Assembly: GCA_016177795.1 (NCBI GenBank)
Contig: JACOUM010000004.1
Span: 40,535-104,534 of the forward strand
Direction of reading: 5' to 3'
Source of the DNA: Nitrosomonadales bacterium
Lineage (GTDB): Bacteria; Pseudomonadota; Gammaproteobacteria; Burkholderiales; Gallionellaceae
Length of the DNA: 64,000 bases
The stretch's first letter is position 1, and every line of letters starts with the position of its first letter. Shown piece by piece: positions 49,175-59,585 of the stretch. The position numbers and the translations under genes were made by a program. The notes under the pieces were generated by a model. That model was not told where the DNA came from. It saw only the letters and a list, made by a program, of their open reading frames with translations, and searched no databases.

Positions 49175-52066
49175 TTATTCCTGTTTGAACATGTCGTCGG
49201 TGCCTGCAGGCGTAGTGCGTGGTGTCTCCCGCGCCAACCGCACAATCTCGGGCCAGCTCTGCACCAGCCCGTTGTAGGCCATCGCCTCGTTTGCGCGCTT
49301 CTTGCGCTCGCACAAAGTGTAGAGGCGGTAGCAAAGTTCGCGGGCGGTTTCGGCCTGGCTGCCGAGCTTCGCCACAATCTGCGCTGCCGCGCCTTCGCCG
49401 CCGGATTCGAGCACTCGAACCAAGTGGTGTACCGTCTCCCAGACGGTGAGGCGAGCATCGGTGGTGGGATCCCAGTCGGCGGGCAGTTCGGCGGGTTTGA
49501 GCAGGCGCACCTTCCCCGCTTTGGAAACCAGAATGCCAGCCTCGACCAAACCGAAAACGCTAGTGTTCTTGGATTTTGAGAGTTGTTCGGCGACACCGTA
49601 ATCGCCCTCGGCAAAGCCGGTCTGTTCGAACCAGGTGAGCGCCCAGCGCGTGTCGGCATCAAAGTCGCCTTCTTGCTCGGCCAGCGCCTCGTCGAGGGTC
49701 TGGTTGATGAGCGCCAATGCCGCGCGCACCGAAAGCGGCTTGCCCTCGGCATCGAGTACCTTGGCGTAGCGGGTATAGACCGCCATGCCGGGGCCGATGG
49801 CCGCTTGCGCCAAGTCAACTGGCGCGATGTTGCCCGCTTGCAGATGTGCCAATGCCTGCGGCAACTCGGACTTGAGTGCGGCGACGAAATCACGACGGGT
49901 GGCAGTGGGCGCGTTGGCTGGGCGTTGGCGGCAGACGAGGACGATGCTGGAGGCGAGGGCGTTGGTGCCGATGCCTATGGAGCGTGCATCCCGTTCAGTT
50001 CGTATCGGCCAGGTGCCGCTGATGGCGAATCCAGCCTTAATGACAGCGGCAAGAAAGGTGTCCCAGCCGGTGTTGGTGGTTCCTTCGCCGCCATCGCTTT
50101 CAGACTGCTTGAACGCATAGTAAATGGTGACAGGGAAGGCCGGGTGCGCCTGCTCGGCCAACCGGTGCATGGCTTGGGTCATGCCGTCGAGGAAAAAGGT
50201 CTCTGCCTTTTCCTTGCTGCCGTGCCGGTAGGGCGTAGCCACCAATTCTTCCACCTTAGGTACAACCAGAGTGGCGAACAGATCGGGAAAGATTGGCCGC
50301 ATTGACCGGCGTAGCCAGACGTAGAAGAAGTCCGACAGGTCGGCGTAGCCGATGTTGTCGTAATAGGGCGGATCGGTCGAAATCACTTTCCCCGTACTAA
50401 TGTCTTGTGCTGCCGCATCAGACTGAGCGGCAAGTCCGCAATTCCCGAACACAGATGCCTCTAGGAAACGCACACCTCCCTCCAGAGATACACTGAAGTC
50501 TCCCGCCGCACGAGCTAATTGATTGATTTCCGCAAAGTCCCAGATCATTGGAAGTGCTTGTCGTGCGAATGTGCTTTTCGCCTGATCTCGCGTTGGACTC
50601 CACGCGACGAGGGTTGTGTTGTAGTCGATGGCCTTGTCCACAGCCAATGCCAAATACACCCCCACCGCTTCTGCATACGCCGTTGCTCCGGCACCAAGTT
50701 TGGCAAGGGCCAGTCCGTCGTTAGGCAAGTCGGCAGCGATAGCATCGCGCTCCACTCGTTCGCGCACTTCCTGCACCAGATCGGAGAATGTCGTCAGCGC
50801 TACGAGTTGGCGGGGGGTGAACAAATCACCCCACGAGGTAAGTCCGTAGGGCGTACAGTTTCCGCCGGTCATTCGTGTTGCGATTTCCCCCTCGGGTCGC
50901 CAGGTTGGGTTTGCCTTTTGTGCCACAGCCTCATGCTCCGGCGTCGGAGCGAGATAGACCCGCCCGCGATCACCTTCGGCAACGATGGCCATCAGCCTTG
51001 CACCCATGCGTCCGGCCTTGCCCTCGGCCTTGATGTAGTCGCCCGAAATTGGCGTACCCGACATCAGGCAAGCAAAATTTGCTCGCGCCAGTTTGGTACC
51101 ATTCTTCGCCGCTTCCGCATTCTTCGGATTGCCCGCCTTCACCGTGAAGCGGTAGCTGCCTTCCTCGATCACCGGCTCGACATAAGTCTCTTTGCCCGCT
51201 TTGGTGGAGAGCATGAAAGTCGAGGCAAGCGGCACATCCACATTGGCAAAAGCCGGGTTGGGACTCTTCACCGTGCGCGCCCACAGCCAGGCGATGACGG
51301 TGAGTTTCTGGCCCGTGTATTTTTTCAAGTCGGGCCGCTCCTGCGCCATCGCTTCCGTGACCTCGATCTTTGGATAGAGATGGCCGATGCGCTTCTCGGC
51401 TTCGTCGCGCATCCACTGACCGTAATAGCGCACGTCCTCGGCCAGACCTTTCGCCCCATTCCAATCGGTGGTCATGGCTTTTTGATCGTCAGCTTGTTGC
51501 TGCCATCCCGGATTCACCGGCGGCTTGCCCGCGAACTTCGGTGGTATCTCGATCATCGCCTTGTTGATCAACACCGCCACCGGGTTCAGATCGGAGGCGT
51601 AGCTCTCCAGCCCCAGCCGCTGCGCTTCCAGCGGCAACGCACCGCCGCCTGCGAAGGGGTCGTGAAAGCCCGGCAGCTTATAGCGGTCAAATAATTCCTT
51701 GGCGCGCGGATGGTCGGCGTTCTCGGCACAGGTGTAGCGCCAGCTCTGCCAGATTTCGTCGCGCGCCTGCTGCAACACCTTCTCGTTGGTGGTGTTCTCC
51801 CACTTCACCAGTTCCTCGATGATGCGGAACAACCGCTGCCGTTCCTTCTCCTGCGCTTTTTCTGTTTTGAAAATGTCGGGATGCGCCGAGGGATCGTCCA
51901 CCATCTGCGCAAAAATCACCGCCCGCGCCGCCGCCAGCGGTCGCCGCGCCCACCACAAATGCAGCGTCGAAGGATGGCCGTGGCGTATGGATTTTTCGCG
52001 CGCGCTGGCGATGTTGATCGCCTCCAGCGGCAGGGCGACTTCGATGAGTTTTTTCTTGTAGGTCAT
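49175..52066 (-). CDS. DUF1156-type DNA adenine methylase
   Basis: A 963-residue protein. N-terminal DUF1156 hallmark: [21 protein letters not shown] and [16 protein letters not shown]. AdoMet-binding [19 protein letters not shown] (DPFAGGG at 136-142) and [11 protein letters not shown]. The catalytic motif [20 protein letters not shown] lies at about residue 563. This is an N6-adenine/N4-cytosine class methylase with a large insert between the AdoMet and DPPY motifs. Target sequence unknown. It would mark host DNA or, in a phage-defence role, define self. Confidence 0.85.
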   Translation of the reverse strand: MTYKKKLIEVALPLEAINIASAREKSIRHGHPSTLHLWWARRPLAAARAVIFAQMVDDPSAHPDIFKTEKAQEKERQRLFRIIEELVKWENTTNEKVLQQARDEIWQSWRYTCAENADHPRAKELFDRYKLPGFHDPFAGGGALPLEAQRLGLESYASDLNPVAVLINKAMIEIPPKFAGKPPVNPGWQQQADDQKAMTTDWNGAKGLAEDVRYYGQWMRDEAEKRIGHLYPKIEVTEAMAQERPDLKKYTGQKLTVIAWLWARTVKSPNPAFANVDVPLASTFMLSTKAGKETYVEPVIEEGSYRFTVKAGNPKNAEAAKNGTKLARANFACLMSGTPISGDYIKAEGKAGRMGARLMAIVAEGDRGRVYLAPTPEHEAVAQKANPTWRPEGEIATRMTGGNCTPYGLTSWGDLFTPRQLVALTTFSDLVQEVRERVERDAIAADLPNDGLALAKLGAGATAYAEAVGVYLALAVDKAIDYNTTLVAWSPTRDQAKSTFARQALPMIWDFAEINQLARAAGDFSVSLEGGVRFLEASVFGNCGLAAQSDAAAQDISTGKVISTDPPYYDNIGYADLSDFFYVWLRRSMRPIFPDLFATLVVPKVEELVATPYRHGSKEKAETFFLDGMTQAMHRLAEQAHPAFPVTIYYAFKQSESDGGEGTTNTGWDTFLAAVIKAGFAISGTWPIRTERDARSIGIGTNALASSIVLVCRQRPANAPTATRRDFVAALKSELPQALAHLQAGNIAPVDLAQAAIGPGMAVYTRYAKVLDAEGKPLSVRAALALINQTLDEALAEQEGDFDADTRWALTWFEQTGFAEGDYGVAEQLSKSKNTSVFGLVEAGILVSKAGKVRLLKPAELPADWDPTTDARLTVWETVHHLVRVLESGGEGAAAQIVAKLGSQAETARELCYRLYTLCERKKRANEAMAYNGLVQSWPEIVRLARETPRTTPAGTDDMFKQE

Positions 52067-52077
52067 AGCTGTATTAC

Positions 52078-52890
52078 TCAGTCGTCTTTCACATAATTCG
52101 GATCACCCAAACAACGAGGGCAGACATACATCCAATCTTCGTTGTCTGTCCAATCCAAGTATTTCATCTGCCACATATTCCATGGCATATCGCACAGCCC
52201 ACACCTTACTTCCATATATCCAGATTCCTCGCTCCCGCAAAAGGTACAGCGGTAGCCAGTTTCAGAATCACCATCGGGAATCATGGTGTCATGGTCGCAT
52301 TGGTCGCAGTGGTAAACATTAAAATCTGGGTCGTCATGATTCACTCGGCAGGCATCATCAACTTCGTTTTCTGCCTTCTTCAGGTTCATGTCGTAGTTGT
52401 TGGCCAACTCCAAAAACAAGTGGTACTGACCGGAATCTATAAGATCGTCCAGTTCCATATTGGCGTGGGCTTGGTCGAACTCGACGAATGCATGCACAAG
52501 CCTGCCTATTGTGGCCTCCACGTCAGCCACCTCCATGTCGAACTTGTAGTGCTCAATATGGTTGCGCAGCTTTTTGAGCCAAGTAATGTCTTTCAGGAAT
52601 TGCTCGGACAGGTCTTTGCCCTCGTTCCTCAAGAAGTTTATGGCTTCTTGCAGGCCGATGGTTAGAGACTCGTCATTGAAGTCCTTAGCAAAAGGATTCT
52701 TGTAGATTAGCAGCGGGTGAGCAAGGGTAACGTAGTGCTTGAGCACCAACTCCAGAAAGTGCGAGAGGTGCAGGACGCAGAACTTATAGGCTTTGACATC
52801 GCCAGCCTTTGCCTGCTGATACTTTGTCAGCGCTTCGTTCAGGCTGTCAATGGCGTTGTCGAGAAGATCGAGTTGATGGCGCTGGGTCAT
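52078..52890 (-). CDS. HEPN-like protein with C-terminal zinc ribbons
   Basis: A 270-residue protein. The N-terminal helical part contains [16 protein letters not shown] with Arg109-x4-His114, the HEPN RNase-type motif. The C-terminal part has two paired-cysteine units: [11 protein letters not shown]...CTFCG and CGLCDMP...CPRCLG. It overlaps the RloB-like gene upstream (ATGA) and precedes the methylase by 11 bases. HEPN proteins are common toxins/RNases of defence systems; activity here is inferred from the motif. Confidence 0.6.
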   Translation of the reverse strand: MTQRHQLDLLDNAIDSLNEALTKYQQAKAGDVKAYKFCVLHLSHFLELVLKHYVTLAHPLLIYKNPFAKDFNDESLTIGLQEAINFLRNEGKDLSEQFLKDITWLKKLRNHIEHYKFDMEVADVEATIGRLVHAFVEFDQAHANMELDDLIDSGQYHLFLELANNYDMNLKKAENEVDDACRVNHDDPDFNVYHCDQCDHDTMIPDGDSETGYRCTFCGSEESGYMEVRCGLCDMPWNMWQMKYLDWTDNEDWMYVCPRCLGDPNYVKDD

Positions 52891-53549
52891 GTATCTTTCC
52901 TCAGCGACATCAAATAACTCACCAGTTCATGCACCGAACAACTCGGATTAGTGCTCCCCGTCTGGCGATTGACGGATTCCAGTTTGCGGCTGTTGGCGAC
53001 GGCATCTTGCACCAGATGTGCGAACAGGCCAAACAACCCGGCATTGCCTTTGTTGTAGTGTGGCGCAAAGGCGATCAGGTCGTCCCCCACTGACTGGCAG
53101 GCAGTTTTGTTGCCCACGGCGGAAAAACTTTTGTCGGTGTAACCGAAGTGCAGGCGCAACCAAATCTCGAAACAGGGGTTGCTGGTAGCGAGATGCAGGG
53201 TGGTCTTGGGCAGTTTTGTTTTGCCTGCCAGTTCGAGGGCATCCTGATGTGGGCGGTCGAGGTCGAAGACACAATAAAGCCGCTGGAAGGCATCGCCTTC
53301 ACGGTGTGCTTCCTTGGCCAATGCGATGCCATAACGGACAACCTGTATGGGGTCGGTTCCCTTGTTGCTTGGGCTGATGCGTATGTTGGCGCTGGACAAT
53401 CCAAGTGAGAAAACCAGGCCGTCAAAATAAATTTTCTCGGTCGTTCCTTCACAAACAATCAGCACCCTGTCGTAAGGCTCACGATGACGGGGGCGCCGAC
53501 TGAAATCGGGCGTTGTATAACTGGAAGGAATGCGTTTGGCGCGCGGCAT
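52887..53549 (-). CDS. rloB: RloB-like protein (TOPRIM-related)
   Basis: A 220-residue protein. N-terminal RRPRHREPYDRVLIVCEGTTEKIYFDGLV supplies the acidic Glu of the RloB family; YCVFDLDRPHQD gives a DxD pair; then NPCFEIWLRLHFGYT. This fits RloB, a TOPRIM-like predicted nuclease that partners an AAA ATPase (RloA). The RloA-like gene lies 6 bases upstream. Confidence 0.78.
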   Translation of the reverse strand: MPRAKRIPSSYTTPDFSRRPRHREPYDRVLIVCEGTTEKIYFDGLVFSLGLSSANIRISPSNKGTDPIQVVRYGIALAKEAHREGDAFQRLYCVFDLDRPHQDALELAGKTKLPKTTLHLATSNPCFEIWLRLHFGYTDKSFSAVGNKTACQSVGDDLIAFAPHYNKGNAGLFGLFAHLVQDAVANSRKLESVNRQTGSTNPSCSVHELVSYLMSLRKDT

Positions 53550-53555
53550 GTTAGC

Positions 53556-54830
53556 TCAGAAATTCAGGTTGCCGACGATGGGTAACGCACCATAGCGACC
53601 ATGCAGATATCCGCGTTCAAGCGATTCTTCCTTGCGCGGGCTGAACTCGTCCAGAGAGTACAAACGGGACGCCTCCTGCCGGTCTTTTTCAACAAACCAT
53701 ACCTGATCGCGCCGCAATAAATGACGATCCAGCAGGCTCGTATCGTGTGTGGTGGCGATGAGCTGGGCGTTTAGCGGATTGGTTTGGTCGTTGTTGAACC
53801 GCTCAATCAGATGACGGCAGATGAGAGGGTGCAGGCTACGATCCAGTTCATCCACAACCAGCACGCGACGCTTGCGCATGACATCAAGCCAAGGGCCAGC
53901 CAAGGCGAACAGCTTCTGGGTGCCAGAGGACTCATCATCCATGCCCAACTCAATTTCGTTCTGCCCATCCCGTGAGCGATGCTTGAATTGAATTTTGGTG
54001 ATCTCATCGTCGGTGGTGCTCGGCGGTAATGGCCCCGTGGTCGGGTCAAAATTAAAGGTCATTCTTTTGACGGTCTGTTTTTCCAGAGCCACGTCGGTGA
54101 TGGATATGTCCGCATTCTTGAAGAAGGACATGAGCTCTGCCTTGCCACTCTCGGTGGTGCAGAGGCCCAGGGTGTGCTCAAGGCTAATCAGTACGTCGGC
54201 AGGAATGATTGCCAGGCGATTCTGGAACCAGTTAAAAACCGGGCGCAGTTGCTCGTTGTTAAGCAGTACGGCGGTGGAAAGAAACAGGCCGTTGGCGCGG
54301 GTTTTATCGCGCCACGCATCTTTGCGGCCAAGGAAGGACGCGCCCCATTCCCATGTGTACTTGCTAGTTTCCGGGTCGAACTCGCGCTGGAACATCAACT
54401 TGTTGCGCCCTTTGGGCGCGGCGTACAGCCATTCCGCAACGATGCGCTCCGCAGTGAGGCTGAATCCATATTGGTAGCGAACCGGGCCATCCTCGCTATC
54501 CTCAAGGAAATTCACCTCGAACGTGGTTGGCTGACTGCGCTCGTCCGGATTGAACAGGAAAGGCTGCACATTGAGGGTCTGACCTTCCTGCACCAGCGTT
54601 GCCGATTGGGCGACCATGGATTGCATGAACTGGAAAGCGCGGACGAGGTTGGTTTTCCCGCCTGCGTTTGGCCCATAGACAATGGCGGATCGCAGCAGAC
54701 GCGGCGCGACGGATACACCCGAAGCAAACAGGTGGGTGCGTTCGTGTTCTTTACCTGTCGAAGCGACCATGCTCAGAGTCTGGGATTCAGAGAATGATCG
54801 GTAGTTGGCCAGCCGGAAATCTATAAGCAT
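53556..54830 (-). CDS. rloA: AAA family ATPase (RloA-like, AAA_15/21 type)
   Basis: A 424-residue SMC/OLD-like ATPase: N-terminal LIDFRLANYRSFSESQTLSMV, Walker A VYGPNAGGKTNLV, Walker B VLVVDELDRSLHPLI and the H-loop IATTHDTSLLD. It has no TOPRIM domain of its own; the adjacent RloB-like protein would supply it, as in RloAB and similarly in PARIS-type AriA/AriB. Forms the second transcriptional step after the helicase gene (81-bp gap). Confidence 0.82.
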   Translation of the reverse strand: MLIDFRLANYRSFSESQTLSMVASTGKEHERTHLFASGVSVAPRLLRSAIVYGPNAGGKTNLVRAFQFMQSMVAQSATLVQEGQTLNVQPFLFNPDERSQPTTFEVNFLEDSEDGPVRYQYGFSLTAERIVAEWLYAAPKGRNKLMFQREFDPETSKYTWEWGASFLGRKDAWRDKTRANGLFLSTAVLLNNEQLRPVFNWFQNRLAIIPADVLISLEHTLGLCTTESGKAELMSFFKNADISITDVALEKQTVKRMTFNFDPTTGPLPPSTTDDEITKIQFKHRSRDGQNEIELGMDDESSGTQKLFALAGPWLDVMRKRRVLVVDELDRSLHPLICRHLIERFNNDQTNPLNAQLIATTHDTSLLDRHLLRRDQVWFVEKDRQEASRLYSLDEFSPRKEESLERGYLHGRYGALPIVGNLNF

Positions 54831-54911
54831 GATCGCCCCTCACTGTGTATCTATTTTTGATATTTGCAGTTTATCAGCAATTTTCAAGTATAGATATACC
54901 ATATTGGGGTG

Positions 54912-57900
54912 TCAGGCTGGAATTTCAGCCCGTGCTAGCAATTCGGCGAAGTCGTAGTTCACGCTGGTCACGCCGAAGTCCGGCTCACGCAGGAAGGGTT
55001 GGCGCAGATAGTGAATCCGGTGCGAGTCCGCGCCGGTGAATTCGACGATGGCGAGAATGAAATCGTCCGGCTTGTTGAGCGAGTAGAGAATTTCGTTGCG
55101 CGTCACGGTAATCGTGGGCGCACCGGATATCCGCCCCTTCACTTCAATGAAGCGCAGCTTGCCGGTGCCGGGTACGCGGCTTTCGATGTCGTAACCGAGT
55201 TTGTCGAATTCGCGGTCGGTGGGGTCGAAGCCCAGGCTGCGCTCGATGTCCATGACGATGGCGCGGGCACGGGCTGCGCTGATTTGGGTATCTACCGGGT
55301 GGGTGGATGTCCAGCCCGCATCTCCGGTCATGGCCCTGATCAGCCCCATCGGTACAACCAGCAATCCCCCCAACACCACGGGCGGCAGCGGTGAAAGTTG
55401 CGCTTCGAGCTTCAGTTCTTCCAGCCGTTTTTGCAGCCGCCCTTGCAGCAGGTCGGCGCGCTTGCGGGCTTCGCCCGAGTTGAGTTTTGCGTTTGCTTTG
55501 CCAGCCTGCTCCTGGAGCTTGAGCTGCTCGGCTCGGTGATCCCAATAGGTGATTTCCTTGGTGAGCCGTTCTTTCACCGCTGCTTCAGTCTTGGCGATGA
55601 GTTCGAGCTTGCGACCACGCACCTCGGCCAGGTGTTCCGGCACGACGTTGGCGATGGCATAGCCTTGTGCTTTTTGCTCCAGTTCGCGGTTGATCCACTG
55701 GCATTCTGGCCGAGCAAGGAGCGCATCTATGCCAGGTTCGCCTGCCGCCAGTGGGCGGTAGTCGAGATAAGGTGCGTAATGGACGTGGCGTGTGACGCCG
55801 TTGGCATCCTGCTCCACATAAAGCATACGTTTGGAGACGACGCGGCGCTCACCGGCATTGGTGAGACTGGCATCCTGAATTGAGTGCTCCAGATAGAACA
55901 GCACGCGGGGTTCTGTACCCGAATCGCGTTCATCCACCAGCACGGTGCCGCGTTTCAGCAAGTCGCGGTTACGTTCCAGAGTAAGTTCGATGACGGCATC
56001 GAGCAGCGGATGTCCCGGACACACAAACGCGGCCAGCGGCTGCCCCTGTGGCGCCACCAGGGATTTTTCGAAGGCGATGCGCTCGTAACGCGGCAGCACG
56101 GGTTCGCCAAAACCGATGAGGCGATCCCGGTTGCGCACGGGTGCGGGGACGTGGGTAATTTCGTAGCGACGGGCTTCGCGTTGCTTCGCTGTTCCGCCAA
56201 GCTGTTTGAAGGCTTCGTGAAAAAAGGATTCGATGTAGTGCGGTTGCAGGCGGCGGGCATCAGCGCGTTCCATGTCCTCGCGGATGCGCTGCACCTGACT
56301 GACATCCATGGCATCGTGGGCAAGCACACGTTCGTCGAGCAAACTCTGAAGGTGGTCACGGTCGAGTGCCGTGTCGAGCACGGTGGTGAGGAACGCTTTG
56401 ACCTCGGGCCTTTCACCATGGCGGATAGCCTCGATGAGCAGGTCGCGCAGGGATTTGCCTTCGAATTGGAGCTTGCCGAGTACGTCGAACACTTGCCCGC
56501 CCAATGCCTGGCGCGCAAGTTCAAGTTTTTCCAGCAGCTTGCGATAGACATCACCTTCGCGGGTGTCGTCCGCCACCAAATTCCACAGGTGGCAAACCTC
56601 GGTCTGACCGATACGGTGAATGCGACCGAAGCGTTGTTCCAGCCGATTGGGATTCCATGGCAGGTCGTAATTCACCATCAGGTGCGCGCGCTGAAGGTTG
56701 ATACCTTCGCCTGCGGAATCGGTGGCCAGCAGCACTTGCACCTCGGGGTCGTGCTTGAATGATTCCTGCACTTTCAGACGTTCTTCGCGACCGATGCCGC
56801 CATGGATGACGACCACAGATTCCTTGCGCCCCAACAAAGTGGTGATGCGTTGCTCAAGGTAATTGAGCGTGTCGCGGTGCTCGGTAAAGATGACGATCTT
56901 CTGGTGTGGTGAAGGATTCGGGGGCGGAATTACGCCGGAGCCATATGGTGCTGCGGGTTCTGCGACACGGTGAGCAATAGCCGCTGTGGTGAAGATTTCG
57001 CCGAGCAGGCTGGCCAGTTCGCGCCACTTTGTATCAGTACCGCTGCGACGTACCGCGAGGGCATGCCCTTCCAATCCGGTGAGGGTTTCGATTTCGATAC
57101 GCAGCTCGGCAATGGAACGGGCTGCGGTAGCCTGATCGAGAATTTCCTCCTCGGCGGCTTCGACTTCGTTGTCTGGCGCATCTTCCAAGTCCTCGACATC
57201 TTCGCTATCGAAAGCGGGCAGTGATGCCGCGAGGATAGGCGCAGCTTGCCCGCCGCGCTGGAGCACTTCGAGTTCACGTAGTCGGCTTTCCAGGCGTTCG
57301 CGCCTGCGTCGCAGGGATTGGTATATAGCCTCGGGTGATGAGGCGAGCCGCCGTTGCAAAATGGTCAGCGCAAAACCGACAGTGCCTGCACGCTTGTCGT
57401 TTTCCAGCGCTTCGACGCGGTTGAATTCCTCGCGCACGTAATCGGTGACGATGGAATAGAGGTGAGCTTCCGCCTCAGACAATTTGTAGGGTACGGTGTA
57501 GGCGATGCGCTGGGGGAACAAAGGCGTGCCATCGAATTTCAGCAAGCTTTCCTTCACCATCCGGCGCATCAAATCCGAGACATCGACAGTGTGTACGCCA
57601 TCGCGGTAGCGGCCCTCAAAGCGGTCTCCATCCAACAGCGCCATGAACAACTGAAAGTCGGCTTCCTTCCCGTTGTGCGGGGTCGCCGACATCAGCAGAA
57701 AATGCCGTGTCAGAGTCGAGAGCAGTTGCCCGAGACGATAACGCTTGGTGTATTTTGTTTCGCCGCCAAAAACTGTCGCCGACATTTTGTGCGCTTCGTC
57801 ACAGACCACCAAGTCCCAGCGGCAATCAGGCGCCTGAAGTTTCAGTTGCACATCTTCGTTGCGTGAAAGCTTATCGAGGCGTGCGATAGCCAGGTTGGTT

Positions 57901-58493
57901 TCGAGAAACCAGTTGCCGGTGCGCGCCGCTTCCAAATTGTCGTTGGTCAAAATCTCGAAGGGCAAGTGGAAGCGGCGATAGAGTTCATCCTGCCATTGTT
58001 CGGCCAGACTACCGGGGCAGACGATAAGGCAGCGCTGCAAATCGCCACGCGCGATCAACTCTTTGATGAGCAGGCCGGCCATGATGGTTTTTCCGGCACC
58101 GGGATCATCCGCAAGCAGAAAGCGCAGTGGCTGGCGCGGAAGCATGTGTTCGTAAACTGCGGTTATCTGGTGCGGCAGTGGATCAACTACAGAGGTATGC
58201 ACCGCGAGTACAGGGTCAAAGAGATGTGCAAGGCGAATGCGTTGCGCCTCGGAAACCAGACGGAAAAGTGCACCGTCGCCATCGAAGCTCCATGGCCTGC
58301 CAACTTCCGCCAACTCCAAGCGTGGTTCATCGTGGCGGTAAAGCAACTCGTTGGCGACTTTGCCGGAGGCTGTTTTGTAGGTGAGTTCCAGCGCTTCCGA
58401 GCCAAACCATTGGACACTGACGACCGCCACCAGTGCATCGGGGACGATGCCACGAATGGCGGCATTGGGCTGTAGTTGTTCGAGTTTCAACAT
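54912..58493 (-). CDS. SNF2-family helicase with C-terminal DUF3883 nuclease-like domain
   Basis: A 1193-residue protein. Helicase motif I is LLADDPGAGKTIMAG (DDPGAGKT instead of the common DEVGLGKT), motif II VVCDEAHKM, motif III LMSATPHNG, and motifs V-VI ATDSAGEGINLQRA and RLEQRFGRIHRIGQ. A long helical region follows. The last ~120 residues (FDKLGYDIESR...LRFIEVKGRISG) match DUF3883 and carry a D...ExK pattern of PD-(D/E)XK folds. Similar helicases occur in DISARM (DrmD) and other methylase-linked defence loci. It is the first gene of the minus-strand run. Confidence 0.82.
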   Translation of the reverse strand: MLKLEQLQPNAAIRGIVPDALVAVVSVQWFGSEALELTYKTASGKVANELLYRHDEPRLELAEVGRPWSFDGDGALFRLVSEAQRIRLAHLFDPVLAVHTSVVDPLPHQITAVYEHMLPRQPLRFLLADDPGAGKTIMAGLLIKELIARGDLQRCLIVCPGSLAEQWQDELYRRFHLPFEILTNDNLEAARTGNWFLETNLAIARLDKLSRNEDVQLKLQAPDCRWDLVVCDEAHKMSATVFGGETKYTKRYRLGQLLSTLTRHFLLMSATPHNGKEADFQLFMALLDGDRFEGRYRDGVHTVDVSDLMRRMVKESLLKFDGTPLFPQRIAYTVPYKLSEAEAHLYSIVTDYVREEFNRVEALENDKRAGTVGFALTILQRRLASSPEAIYQSLRRRRERLESRLRELEVLQRGGQAAPILAASLPAFDSEDVEDLEDAPDNEVEAAEEEILDQATAARSIAELRIEIETLTGLEGHALAVRRSGTDTKWRELASLLGEIFTTAAIAHRVAEPAAPYGSGVIPPPNPSPHQKIVIFTEHRDTLNYLEQRITTLLGRKESVVVIHGGIGREERLKVQESFKHDPEVQVLLATDSAGEGINLQRAHLMVNYDLPWNPNRLEQRFGRIHRIGQTEVCHLWNLVADDTREGDVYRKLLEKLELARQALGGQVFDVLGKLQFEGKSLRDLLIEAIRHGERPEVKAFLTTVLDTALDRDHLQSLLDERVLAHDAMDVSQVQRIREDMERADARRLQPHYIESFFHEAFKQLGGTAKQREARRYEITHVPAPVRNRDRLIGFGEPVLPRYERIAFEKSLVAPQGQPLAAFVCPGHPLLDAVIELTLERNRDLLKRGTVLVDERDSGTEPRVLFYLEHSIQDASLTNAGERRVVSKRMLYVEQDANGVTRHVHYAPYLDYRPLAAGEPGIDALLARPECQWINRELEQKAQGYAIANVVPEHLAEVRGRKLELIAKTEAAVKERLTKEITYWDHRAEQLKLQEQAGKANAKLNSGEARKRADLLQGRLQKRLEELKLEAQLSPLPPVVLGGLLVVPMGLIRAMTGDAGWTSTHPVDTQISAARARAIVMDIERSLGFDPTDREFDKLGYDIESRVPGTGKLRFIEVKGRISGAPTITVTRNEILYSLNKPDDFILAIVEFTGADSHRIHYLRQPFLREPDFGVTSVNYDFAELLARAEIPA

Positions 58494-58703
58494 TCAGTGT
58501 TTGATGATTTTTCGGTCATCATGATTTTGTTCTTGTTTGTTGTGGAATTAACTGGAATCTCCCTCATCCGAAATGTACTTTTTTCCCAACATAAGAGCAA
58601 TGAGAAAAAAGGCCTAGATATTATGGGTACACGATCTTAGCGCGTAAGGTGAGGGGCAAACCTACTCGTTACAATTTTGACGAAAGCTCTATGTTATATG
58701 TCG

Positions 58704-59585
58704 CTACTGCTCCAGCGAAGTCGTCTCGACGATAACCTCGAACTGTTCCAGCACATCCGGTCGCCGCTGCTTGATGAATCGGGCTACGGATTTGTTTTCC
58801 AGCAGCTTGGCCAGATAACCACGCGCCAGCACCATATTGAGCACGTCCTGCCCGTAAGTCTGTTCCACCAGTTTGTATTGCCCCTGCACGTTGGTCATTT
58901 CGCGCTCCATGCGTGACATCTGCTCTTGGGTGACGCCAGCCCGTTTCTTCAGTTTCTTGCCATCTATCAGCATGTCCGCCGGTGTGGCCGCGAGCAGCGC
59001 ATCGGCATAGCTCGTGGTCAGGTTGTTCGCTGAGATCATGAGTTCCACACATTCAACCTGCCGAATGGGTTTCATCTGCCGCAGCACTCGGGACACGTTG
59101 GTGGTGAATTCGCGATCCTTGAGTAATTCTGTGGCTTCCTCGCAGACGCCATCCAATAGCGTGGCCTTCTTGTGTATCAGGCTGACATCAACGCCCAGCG
59201 CCACCGCCAACCGGCTGGGCGAAACCCCGCGATCTATGGCGCGACGTATCATGTAATGCTCCTGGATCGTCGAAATCCGGTTGATGCGGGTGTTGTATGT
59301 ATAGCTCTCGTCGTCCTTGGCTATCAGGCAGGGCGCATCGGTATAGCCCAGCTCGCGTAGCGCAATCAGGCGGATATGGCCGTCGAGCAAGAGATGCTGG
59401 CGGGAATCATCGCTTACAGGTGCAACCGAGAGAGGCTCGATCAAACCGATCTCGGTAATCGAAGCGAGTATCTGCCGATATTTTCTGGATGTCGCCAAGC
59501 CTTCAGGCGTTTTTCGCGAGGGCAGCAGATTGTCCAGAGCAACAGTCAGGGTCTCAGGGATAAATCCCAGCGCCACCTTGCTCAT
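58704..59585 (-). CDS. ParB/RepB-like partition protein (second of the cassette)
   Basis: A 293-residue protein from ATG 59585, overlapping the preceding gene's stop (ATGA). N-terminal ParB-like nuclease-fold motif HLLLDGHIRLIALRELG, then an HTH (SPSRLAVALGVDVSLIHKKATLL) and a C-terminal region like the RepB partition family (QMKPIRQVECVELMISANN, YADALLAATP). It likely binds DNA, perhaps as accessory to the recombinase. The 58494-58703 interval holds only AT-rich sequence that may contain the helicase promoter. Confidence 0.75.
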   Translation of the reverse strand: MSKVALGFIPETLTVALDNLLPSRKTPEGLATSRKYRQILASITEIGLIEPLSVAPVSDDSRQHLLLDGHIRLIALRELGYTDAPCLIAKDDESYTYNTRINRISTIQEHYMIRRAIDRGVSPSRLAVALGVDVSLIHKKATLLDGVCEEATELLKDREFTTNVSRVLRQMKPIRQVECVELMISANNLTTSYADALLAATPADMLIDGKKLKKRAGVTQEQMSRMEREMTNVQGQYKLVEQTYGQDVLNMVLARGYLAKLLENKSVARFIKQRRPDVLEQFEVIVETTSLEQ

